This document shows positions 43,201-52,441 of a DNA stretch of 64,000 nt, piece after piece. The translations under genes and the position numbers were made by a program. The notes under the pieces were generated by a model. That model worked only from the letters and a program-made list of their open reading frames with translations, was not told where the DNA came from and did no database searches. This DNA comes from Akanthomyces muscarius (taxonomy: Eukaryota > Ascomycota > Sordariomycetes > Hypocreales > Cordycipitaceae). The stretch spans positions 372,001 through 436,000 of the forward strand of contig NW_026611614.1 of the NCBI RefSeq assembly GCF_028009165.1. Direction: 5' to 3'. The number at the start of each line of letters is the position of its first letter. Position 1 is the stretch's first letter.

Positions 43201-45479
43201 CCCGAGGGGGGCAAAAAACACCGCCGGTCAATGACAGGCCACAGTAGCTGCCAGCCATCACCACTCTAGCTAACCTTTATCTTTAGATAATAAAAATATC
43301 ATTGGATAATAACTGGAGTGTAAAATAATCTCTAAGTATTTTTGAAATATTTTATTTACCTATACATGGCCCTGAATGACTGTTTGTAGATGACCTCGAC
43401 CGGCGTTATTTTTTGTCCACTAACTAGGCCTGCATAGCATCTGTTGAAAGCAACGCCAGCCCCACGCCAGTGAGTTTTAGCAAAAAGGAGGCACGCCGCC
43501 ACAGCCCTACCTGAACATGGACAGAAGCTGCAGCTGCCAAGGAAATGTAAGGACCAATGGTGAGATATAGAATGGTCAAAAAAAGATCATGATGACTCTG
43601 TTGGGTGGCGGCGGCGAAATCGTGCTCGCATTGACGTCTCGTGCATCGCGTTTCTTGATCTGCCCTTTTGGCATCACGTTGCTCCAATCAAGGCTATTTT
43701 TAGATTGATGCTTGGGAAAGGTAATTATTATGCTCATACTGTCTTCTTTCGCGTATTCCGTATTGATTTTTGAGCTGTAACTAACTGTAGGAGCGCGCGC
43801 TCGGAAAAAGTCCATGGATCCGACAGTATACCCCGTACTTGTTGCTCCATCGACTCCTGGTTATTTTATGTTTTCGTACAACCGAGCGCCGCTAGTGATT
43901 GCTTTGTGACAATTTATTATGCCGTTTTCTCATAACACGTGAGCAAGTTGTTATAATTGAAGACTTCGCTGAGCAGTCAGGAATCTAAGAGGGTGGAGGT
44001 CAATCATACTGTATGAGCTACTCGAGTTATAAAGACCGTCGTGTCCAGCTTTTTGCTACTTTCAAGTGAGAACATGCCAGAGAGAAGAGCCAGACGAGCT
44101 GTGCCTTCGAAATCAAAGCCGATTCCGAAACTCCACCGCGCAGATGAGGTCATATATGAAAAGGCCACTAATAGACCACCTTCGCCAAGGTGTAACAAGC
44201 CTCTCCTCGAAACAAATCGTTCTACCAACCGCGCGCTCTACAGGGTGGACCAGACAGACGACTGCTCACTAGTAGTACCATAATATTGATCGGGCAACTG
44301 TATTAGGTTCGGGATGACAAGTTTATGGGTATCTGTTGCAAGCACCAGTGACTAGACCAACTTGGCTGCCTAGCAGGACCTCTATGGCTTCTTCTTCCTC
44401 CATATTACCGATAGTCCAAGTCAGGTTGTGGAGCTTTATATTCGCCGTCGTCAACTTTCACAGCATGTATTTTACTAATTTTAATGCTTGAGTTGTCTAA
44501 ATATCAGAGGGTGATTATGTGATGATGTGTGCTCTCAGAGCCAAGTAACCAACCAAGCATCAGTAAAAGAGTTCCATAATAATGTAGCGCCTGTGTCCAT
44601 ATAAAGGAAGTTGTCTTTTAAAGCCACAATTCTTACTACACGAGAATTTTGCTAATAGCGATAGTATCCAAGCAACATTGTCGCCGTTGATATTGGAACT
44701 GCTGCAGAACCAAGTTCACTTTAGGAAAGTTAGCGTTATTCATATTGTCTATATCCATATTAATTCATCCATATAAAAGCTCATCATAAGGCCATGATGA
44801 TGTTTTTTTTTCAATACTCGTTATTTCGTTATTTTTCTGGGCACGGGTACTTCACAAGCTCTGACCAGCACTGGCTGGCTGACCTTGGCTGCTGTGTAGC
44901 TTTGTGTGGGCATATCGTGGGGCATTCGCTATGTTCGAAAACAGTGAAAATGTACACCAAAAACCCATTCTCTATTTCCTTGCTTTCAGTGCGCTCAATG
45001 GAGACACATTTTTATTGTAGTAGGGGTGCCCTGTCTGTTAACCACGGGTGCTAGGTCGGGACAAAAAGAGTATCGCGATTCGTACGGCATCATTTTGCTT
45101 ATAACAGGGCATATTTCCACAGTTTTTATATATAAGTTAGCCACAGAAAAAGGCTACTACGAATCTAGAAATAACATTAGTTCTTGAGATAATCATACTA
45201 TATTAAGCTTCTCGAGCACTCATAGAAAGTCAAAGGCTAGCCTATAGGCAATCTGTCGAATTTTTCGCTAATCGAGCTGGTCGCACAGCATGCCCGCCTC
45301 GATAACGCGCTTCCTCACCCTTTTCTCCTTGGATTTCAGCCTGCCCTGATGCTACCAAGGCTGGCCATGGTGCCGGATGCCGAGAAGCCTCTTTCCAGCC
45401 TAGAAGAGAATGAGGCAGTGGCAGTGGGTAACTTTCATTCGGCCCTCCCCAACTCACTACTAAGAACTAACTAAATGCA
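40243..45479. other. Long gene-poor interior of the second TIR element
   Basis: 5.2 kb without a supported gene. ORFs of 60-124 codons (for example 40732-41091 plus, 41583-41918 minus, 41846-42208 plus, 42873-43247 plus) overlap on opposite strands and match no family I know. A short stretch near 42238-42260 (aactgctctgcgtgac) resembles the copia leader at 21100-21118. Cargo here may have decayed. Confidence 0.4.
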
Positions 45480-45507
45480 CCCGCGACACCCATTTCGGTC
45501 TTTACGT
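45480..45507 (-). repeat. TIR of the second element, right
   Basis: Minus strand ACGTAAAGACCGAAATGG.. then GTGTCGCGGG. The outer bases have diverged from the other three copies, the inner 19 are identical. Confidence 0.7.
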
Positions 45508-46501
45508 CAAATGATACAGTGAAAGGTGGTCCTTTGGCGGGAGAAGCCGTAGTGGCCACGGGCTGCGGCATGAGTGGCTGCAAGCGCAAGTCGAACCTGA
45601 CAAGAAACAAAGCTGCGGCGCAATCATTGACAAATCCACACCAGCATTCGGGACAATAATCTATCCTTTACAGTACATATATGAGTTGATACAGGAGCAG
45701 AAAGAAAGGTGATTTCTATTTCAATTACCTGGAAGTCGACATATAGCGACGATGAGCTCCTGACGAGGATCGCTTTTGGGCTTGCAGGAGGCAAAGACTA
45801 ATTTTGGATGTGCATAGGTAACTTACCTAGTGAGCGGGCGCTATATTGGTTCCTATGTATAGGTACCTGAACTTGATAGAGTTGCTTGGTGGCTGTCGGC
45901 AGGCGCGCCTGCGTTGTCATTATTGTACTCGCTGGCTTCGTGCCATAGATAGCCACCTGAAAATTCGGAATGCATTCCTTTTTACCCTTTCGTCTATCAA
46001 CAGTTAATTCTTTTTCTGCGCCTATTCCGTTCCAGTTGACTGCCGGCCGATAGTGGCAGATGGCGAAACTGCGCTCCCGATCGTTGTAACCGTGTATTGG
46101 CGCGCACGCCAGTGATAGATGCTCGTTAATACCGCAGATTGGCTAGGATTAATACATTCCATTAATCAATACGCTCCCTCAGCCCAAAGTCAAAGCGATC
46201 ACAATCCACATGTGCAGGAATTCGCAGTACTATGTATCCTAGACTATAGAGTCGCTCATGCCAGGAGAGAGCTTCGCTCGCGAGACCCTAATCTGCCACA
46301 GCACAATACACGAGGGGGGTATCTAACCCCGTTGAGGGATTTAAGCGGGTACCTAGGTACATATAGATCCGGCTAGTCAAATAATGTATCTTTTTAGTGC
46401 AAGCAATGTAATCAATTAACTAATTATTAACTTGGAAAAGGAAGTTGAAGCTTGAAAGGCGCAGAATTGCTTCTGATTGCGACTAGCAGCTGATGCAACT
46501 G
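45508..46501. other. Intergenic region
   Basis: AT-rich with one 85-codon plus-strand ORF (46119-46376) lacking coding character. No transposon end beyond the 45507 terminus and no RNA gene seen. Confidence 0.45.
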
Positions 46502-47497
46502 TCAGATTGCTAAACCCTCCTTTAGTTTTGCCGCCGTGGTGAGATTTTGGCGGCCCTGCTGCAAAGATTCACACACCAACGGGCTTATACTTCTACCCGT
46601 GTATCTATAAAACTGCTCAATATCGGATTCTTCTACACCGAGAACCAGAGCCAGCAACATCACCGTTACCACTGAAAACCAAAGCGCCAGCTGTTGCCCG
46701 GTGAGCTGCATCTCGAAAGCGACTTGGTCCATTTTCATTAAACACAGGCAGTCAAGAGATGGTTTCAACTGATCCCCCTCTGGGTCTTTTAGACCCTTAT
46801 TATGGTTCTTCTCAAAGTCTCGAAGTATTGTTGCAGCCATCTCCATGGTTCTCGATCGGGGCCGCTTTTCCATTGGACCCAGATCCGAATCAAATGGGCT
46901 AAGCATCTTTGCTAAGACCTCTAGCGATGTCATCGCCCATAGAGGAAGATCGAAACGCAGCCCTGGACGAGAGACAAGATCTTTAGAACTTGTTGAGATT
47001 TTCATGAGGCGTAGGTAGGTAGCTACCGGCCACAAGCAGGCTTGATCCCAGCAATCAAAATGTTCCGTAGCGTACGTGACGTCTGCTAGGACCGTGTTCG
47101 ACTGGCTTCTGGTAGAATCCTCCTTGCTCCTGGGTGGAATAAAGATGCTGACCCTGTTGAAGTATTTTTCGACAGCGTCAAGGAGCTTCTGCCTCATTTC
47201 GGAAGATGTCATGCCCTCCCAATCCAATAATTGCAGGCTATTGATCATCTGGTCGCAAGATTGTTTCATACATTCGTGAGATTGATTTGAGTTTTCTAGT
47301 ATGTCCATGTCTATACGCATCCATGGGCAAGGCTCGGAGCTTAAGTTCGTCGTTGGTTCAACCATGATGATGTGTAAAATGTTGTCGGGGTTCGTAAAGG
47401 ATAAATAGAGAGCGACGAGCCTGGTCATATACTCGCGACTCCTTCCGCGCACTAGACATAATAAGTCGCACAAGTAAGCCTTATATAGTTGGCTCAT
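46502..47497 (-). CDS. Hypothetical protein, 331 aa, one hydrophobic segment
   Basis: A single open frame from ATG 47497. Most of the protein is predicted helical, with a tryptophan-rich centre (DCWDQACLWPVATYLRLMKI) and one hydrophobic segment near residues 275-295 (LALWFSVVTVMLLALVLGV). I recognise no domain. The composition (balanced charges, conserved-looking W, C and P spacing) is coding-like, and the length makes chance unlikely. An upstream exon cannot be excluded. Confidence 0.55.
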   Translation of the reverse strand: MSQLYKAYLCDLLCLVRGRSREYMTRLVALYLSFTNPDNILHIIMVEPTTNLSSEPCPWMRIDMDILENSNQSHECMKQSCDQMINSLQLLDWEGMTSSEMRQKLLDAVEKYFNRVSIFIPPRSKEDSTRSQSNTVLADVTYATEHFDCWDQACLWPVATYLRLMKISTSSKDLVSRPGLRFDLPLWAMTSLEVLAKMLSPFDSDLGPMEKRPRSRTMEMAATILRDFEKNHNKGLKDPEGDQLKPSLDCLCLMKMDQVAFEMQLTGQQLALWFSVVTVMLLALVLGVEESDIEQFYRYTGRSISPLVCESLQQGRQNLTTAAKLKEGLAI

Positions 47498-48645
47498 TGA
47501 TACGCCAACCCGAACTAGAGCCGTTGCTCGCTTGAGTCAGAGTGTAGCAAATCATGACACATTTCCAGTCGGTAAGTACACAAACGGACAAAAAATGTTA
47601 TAATCTGAACGGCGAATGTTTTTCACAGCCACACTGCGGTAGAAGGTGAAAAAATGTCAAAAGACGTGAAACATTGCACCTGAATATGTGGTAGCGCAGC
47701 ATATGTCCATGTGTGACTCAATCGACGACAGGCCCAAGTTGGCGCACATGGTGCCAATCGATCCAGAGGTCGCTGGTCAAAATTGGGTTAACCGGCTCGG
47801 CCGCTGCTGCGAGGAGATTTGCCGTCCCGCGAATGATTGATATTCCATTTCCGCTCAATATGACACAGAATCGCGTGGTTGTCTTTGTCCGAAGCCTTAC
47901 TGGCCGAGTCAAGCCCGCAGGCCTTGAGCCGCTTCAACGAGTAGGAAATGCATTTTGAGACGTTGCCCCCCCACAGTTACGGGCGGAGACACGAGACAAG
48001 TACCTATTTTCGCAAGTTGGGGGTTTCCATTGGGTTTGGTGGGCTTTCGGTCAAATCCCACCGAATTACACAATAGTTATCCTTTCCTTTGTTGCCTCAG
48101 CCTGATGGTCACTTAAAGGCGAGTAGTATGGTAAACCAATATCAATAGAACTGGAAGCTTTTGTGGATTTTGCACGTATTTTCAGGACGGTCAATTAGTT
48201 TACTGTGGATGTTTAACACGAAAGGCGCGTCTTGTACAAATATACTTCTATCGATGATGAGACCAGGGAAAACCGTAGCGCTGCGGATCCGCACTAGCCC
48301 TGGGTGGCAGTATTTCAATTGACTAGATAGGAAACATGTGCTCCTGCTTGCTTACAAGCACGAAATTCTCATCCTTTGCAAACCGCATGAGTTTTAAACT
48401 TTGCCGACCAGGGACTAATATAGGGTAGCCTGTAATTTCTCCAGCGAGCGGGACGCAACGCGTGGGGATTAAAATGACCGCGTTAGCGTGAAATATAGCC
48501 CTGCACCAAATCGAATCTGCACTGGCTCGTAGTAACCCGATCGTTTAGCCCAATGTCGCGCTGGACAGCTTCAACGCATGGTCTATTACGCGCCGAAGGA
48601 GACTGGCATGACCGTGCACTTCCGCCCCTATCCACACCGCGTGGG
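47498..48645. other. Intergenic region
   Basis: Contains paired short ORFs on both strands at 47713-47958 with no family match and the 3' flank of the weak ORF below. A C-run (47965-47975) is the only low-complexity stretch. Confidence 0.4.
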
Positions 48646-49167
48646 CTAAACACGACCCCTTCTCGATCTCCTGGAAGCTCTTCCCCCCCGCGGCTCCCCC
48701 GGGCTCTCTTGCACGTCCTGCAATCTGGGCGCCGTCGGAGGTACCCCGACAGTGGCATGGCTTCTTCGAGACCTAGGAATCCGACCGACGAAAACCCATG
48801 ACGGTGGTGAAGAGACCCCGAACAAACAGCAGATTGCAACAGCTCCCTCTCGAACTTCCGACGCGCGCTGGACCTGCAGAGCATCCTCATCTTTTACAAG
48901 AGGCACGATATCACCCAGCGATGGGTACCGATAGTCAGCGGGAGAACATTGTCGATCCCGATACAGCTCCGCCCAGGATAGCTGCTTCTGCACCTCGTCC
49001 TCAATCAGTTGGTTCGGTATCTCGAGGTCGACGCATCGCTCCAATTCCAGAACACATCGTTCTAATTTAAGAAGAGCACTGCGCAGGTGCGGCCGCTCGT
49101 CCGGGCCAGCCTGGGTTATTAGATCGCGGATTGTAGCCTGGAGTCTAGCAAGCACATGCATCCGCAT
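48646..49167 (-). CDS. Hypothetical helical protein, weakly supported
   Basis: 173 codons from ATG 49167. The first 100 residues look real (amphipathic ARLQATIRDLITQAG, LLKLERCVLELERCVDLEIP, WAELYRDRQCSPADYRYP), but the last 60 are Arg/Pro/Ser-rich and probably out of frame. A downstream intron is likely; CTGCAG followed by GTCCAG near residue 97 could be a boundary, and the other minus frame to 48483 may hold the real end. No domain is recognised. Confidence 0.35.
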   Translation of the reverse strand: MRMHVLARLQATIRDLITQAGPDERPHLRSALLKLERCVLELERCVDLEIPNQLIEDEVQKQLSWAELYRDRQCSPADYRYPSLGDIVPLVKDEDALQVQRASEVREGAVAICCLFGVSSPPSWVFVGRIPRSRRSHATVGVPPTAPRLQDVQESPGEPRGGRASRRSRRGRV

Positions 49168-49253
49168 CTCTGTATCTCAGACTTCTATATTCAGGCGTCT
49201 ACGCTATTTCTGAACGGCGCGCATACGAATATATATAACCAGGGCCTGCCGTC

Positions 49254-50021
49254 ATGCCTACATTATACATCATGCTCACTAACACCTTAAGCCTGGAACT
49301 TATCAACCACTGCCCACAGCCTGTGTGGCCAGCCATTGCAGCCAACTCGCCGTGGCAGAATGCGCCTAATCCACTCACGGACACCTCGGCTCTGCACTTG
49401 GGCGACTCACGTCACTTTTCGCTGGCAGTGCCTTGGTCTGGCAGAATATGGGGTAAGCAGTTGTGCGACGAGGATGGGACTAACTGCTTTCTAGGTGACT
49501 GTGGCCGGTCATCGTGCTGGAACCAGACCGGCAAGGCCACCACTCTCTTTGAATTCGACACATCGGGAGGGCAGGTCTCCTACGATATTAGCCTAGGTAA
49601 GCACTACTCCCGCATACCCAATACTTATGCTCATTAGCACCAAATAGTCGATGCCCTTACCCTCGGCATGAAGATCATACCCGCGAATCCTGCGTGTCCC
49701 CCTACCGAGTGCGATGTTCCTGCTTACGTAGGATCAAATGCAAACGGCGTCCTCTGCCCAGCCAGTAATCTGATATGGCGCAATGGCGCAAATGGAAACC
49801 TGTCCGATGTTCTAGGCTGTAATTCGGACTGCACTTTGCACACGGGGGTAGCGCGCTTTTGCTGTGAACCAGGGCCAGAAGGGCGCAAGATGTGTAGCGG
49901 CGCCAACCCTTGGTTCAAGACCGTTTGTCCAAACGTGTATACGTACGCCTCTGATGACGAGACCGGTATGAAAGCATGCAGCACAGATGCTTTCAAGGTC
50001 ATTTTCACGTGCCCACAGTAG
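49254..50021 (+). CDS. Thaumatin-like protein, 238 aa, two exons
   Basis: Exon 1 49254-49596, intron 49597-49647 (GTAAGC..TAG, 51 nt), exon 2 49648-50021. The protein has 16 cysteines, the number in plant-type thaumatin-like proteins with eight disulfides. Family features are visible: LELINHCPQPVWPAI at the start, SGRIWGKQLCD, a GDCG motif, YDISLVDALTLGMKI across the splice site, CPTECDVPAYV, and YTYASDDETGMKAC near the end (the family has YSYAxDDxxSTF.C). These proteins are usually secreted and bind or cut beta-glucan. Here the ATG lies about 15 bases after a TATATATAA and gives no convincing signal peptide, so an upstream exon may be missing, or the true start differs. Confidence 0.8.
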
Positions 50022-50136
50022 TCTGTCATGATGAGCAGATGTCTTTGTAGTACTTACCTTACCTATAGCTAAACATGCTCTCACAACAATACAAAGTTTC
50101 TTTATATATAATCCTTGTGCGCATTGTAGTTGGGCA

Positions 50137-51057
50137 ATGGGGCGGAAAAAGGTTGTGATTAAGAGAATCGAAAAGGACAGGCAGAGGAGAGCTACGTTTC
50201 TTAAGCGGAAACAAGGTATCCTGAAGAAGGCCTATGAGTTCTCAGTGCTTACAGAATCGGTCGTGACAGTCTCAATCCTTAACCAAAACAAAAAAGAGAA
50301 GCATACTTTCCAGAGCTCGGGCGAGTCACAGTTTGAAGTCCAAACTGATGAGATTCAAGTTTCCGAGCCTGTAGTAGAGCCAGAGCTTCAGGAATGGCGG
50401 GTTGACAATGCTGCTGATACATCACGGCAGCTGGTCCCTGCGCGTGACACATCACCATCTAAAGACTCTGGCATTGATATAGAGTTTGAGCCACCAGACT
50501 CGTCTCTCGGCACAATGATACCTGAAAATAGTACTGGTACTGAAGTGTGGGAGCTCCTCCCCGCATCCAAGCCTAACAGCAATGTAGAGCCGGAGCTACA
50601 GAGCTGGTCGAAGGACATAGTGATAAATGAGAATATTGCCGAAAATGTATCAAGAAATTTTGCGCATATGCCCACAAGAATGGAGCTCGCCTCTCCTGCC
50701 GTATGGTGGGAGGATCACTCTATTGAGTCTAGCAACGAAATAAGGCTAGACTTACATGACTGGCCTGTCAGCACAGTAGTACCAGAGGATAAATGGGACT
50801 TATTAGGCACGGCATGGGAGATGGCAAATTTGCTCTCAATGGAATCAGATTCATTTTGGCCAGTCGCAACGTTACAGAATGCGGAGACTACTAGTCTGTC
50901 ACACAGCTATGATAATGTGGTGGGCAACATAGGGGAGAATTGGTTTCAGCAAGATGATTTCATGCTTGAGCAAGTCCCTGAGAATTGGTGGCAGTTTGAT
51001 GAGTGGCAAACTCGTGCCAGATGCTTAGACTACGTGCAGGCACAGGCAGCTGCCTGA
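50137..51057 (+). CDS. Divergent MADS-box protein, 306 aa
   Basis: The N terminus MGRKKVVIKRIEKDRQRRAT continues FLKRKQGILKKAYEFSVLTE, the DNA-contacting half of a MEF2/Rlm1-type MADS box. The next strand that normally reads CDxEVALIIF is replaced by TESVVTVSIL and NQNKKEKH, so the dimerisation half is unusual. The remaining 240 residues are acidic, with repeated Trp in acidic surroundings (ELQEWRVD, EVWELLP, ELQSWSKD, AVWWEDHS, NWWQFDEWQ), as in activation domains. A TATATATA lies at 50103-50110. It is probably a DNA-binding regulator; targets are unknown. Confidence 0.75.
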   Translation: MGRKKVVIKRIEKDRQRRATFLKRKQGILKKAYEFSVLTESVVTVSILNQNKKEKHTFQSSGESQFEVQTDEIQVSEPVVEPELQEWRVDNAADTSRQLVPARDTSPSKDSGIDIEFEPPDSSLGTMIPENSTGTEVWELLPASKPNSNVEPELQSWSKDIVINENIAENVSRNFAHMPTRMELASPAVWWEDHSIESSNEIRLDLHDWPVSTVVPEDKWDLLGTAWEMANLLSMESDSFWPVATLQNAETTSLSHSYDNVVGNIGENWFQQDDFMLEQVPENWWQFDEWQTRARCLDYVQAQAAA

Positions 51058-52441
51058 TAAAATAAATGGTTGAAACAGGGCCATGTTACGCAACGGAAGG
51101 GTGGTTGCGTGATGGTGTGTAGAAGCTACGAACCTACTAATGTGTGTCGTTTCTTTGAAAAAATGTATCATAAAAACCAGGCGTTCTGGAATTTCATCTT
51201 GTCTCCCTTGGTAGAATTATGCAGTAATGTTGGTTTGATTTTGTTTTAAAACCCCTCTGGTGGGTTGGTGCAGACTTAATCATGACGTTAGCTGTGCTGC
51301 TCATACCTTTCCTCCACCGCCAGCCTTCTGCAATCTCCCTCGTACCACGCAGAACCGTGAGGGGCCGAACGATGGGGTAACGTTCGTGTGGGTACACTAA
51401 TTGATTACTAGTCTGCTACCTCATCCAGATATCGACCTTGGCCTGGGCTGCTGACTCGAAGAGTACGAGAGGGCTGCTTTTGAGGAAACGAGAACAACTC
51501 ATACCTGCTGAGTATATAGGACTAGCTTCCACCATCTGCCCCACCAGACTCAAGTTAACAGCTGCTACCTCCTTTATTGTCAGTTATCCCTATTAACCTG
51601 TGTGTTATGGCGCAGAGAGGGCAGCTGCCTTGTGGCCTTTGTTAGCGCTATTTGACATGCTGTTGAGGCTGTGATCACGAGCTCGAGACTGGAACTGGAA
51701 GTGAGTCTCCAGGGTACTAACTTATCAAGGTACTGTACAGGTCCGGAGTTCCAGTTCCGTCCTTTTCTGGTCTCTTTAGGTAATTTCTGGATACTTGCCA
51801 GTAAGGTTGCTGACAGGGGAGGCGCTGGGGGCCCTGCTAGTGCGATACCTAGGTCACAGGGGTTGGTGAGCGTTTTTGATGGTTATGCAAGAATTGCGCA
51901 ATGAAGACTCAGTTCCAGTTCTAGTCTCGAACTCGTGATCACGGCCTAAAGTATTTAAGAAGGCAAATGTGCGCGTGGAGGGAGTGGGGGCGTGGCACAT
52001 GTGTCCAATTTCCAACCTCGTGACGGCTGATTCAGCGCCTCGGAGGCTCGCAACAATAACCCTATCATCCTTGAAACTGCGTCAAAGTCCATAAAAGAAT
52101 GGTGTTTCAACGCGAAATAGGCAGCTATCAAAGAACGGAGAATATCGGAGAGGATGTACAGGTCCCTCGCCCGGACGTCTTATCCTTCACTCTCGCTGGC
52201 CGATCCCAGCCTGCAGAAAGAGCTGATGAGCAATGTCCCGCCGCCGAATGGCTGAGACCTTCATAATCACCCAGTAATAATAATATCTACGTATGCTCGT
52301 CCGCTGACCGGATCGAGCCAAGCGACACTTCCAATTTCGTCGAGAACACGACGAGCTCATCCTCTGCACCGTCAGGAGTGCCCCACACCACAAAAAGTCA
52401 GCAAGCACAGAAACCAACACATGCTTCTGAGGTAAGTTTCG
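51058..52441. other. Intergenic region containing a MITE
   Basis: Apart from the 280-bp MITE at 51667-51946, I see only short ORFs (51194-51397 minus, 52187-52420 minus) without coding character. Confidence 0.5.
51667..51946. mobile_element. 280-bp MITE with about 40-bp inverted repeats
   Basis: The ends GGCTGTGATCACGAGCTCGA and (minus strand from 51946) GGCCGTGATCACGAGTTCGA continue as imperfect inverted repeats for about 42 bp (GACTGGAACTGGAA against GACTAGAACTGGAA). The interior has no ORF of note. Flanks are GA and TA, so the target duplication is unclear. Its TIR is unrelated to that of the two large elements. Confidence 0.8.

Larger units (their letters stand above)
38054..45507 (-). 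mobile_element. Second TIR element (7.45 kb), related to 25591-32229 and inverted
   Basis: The left end (38054-38081, CCGTGATAACAGAAATGG..) and right end (45480-45507, minus strand ACGTAAAGACCGAAATGG..) are diverged copies of the same 28-bp TIR and share GGGTGTCGCGGG perfectly. The left subterminal 125 bp match the right end of the first element at about 80 percent. The right subterminal bases (tgcatttagttagtt on the minus strand) match its left end. So the whole unit is inverted. Another block (38468-38665) is also shared. TIR tips and flanking TA are mutated (TAC left, CA right), which suggests an older insertion. No transposase was found. Confidence 0.7.
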
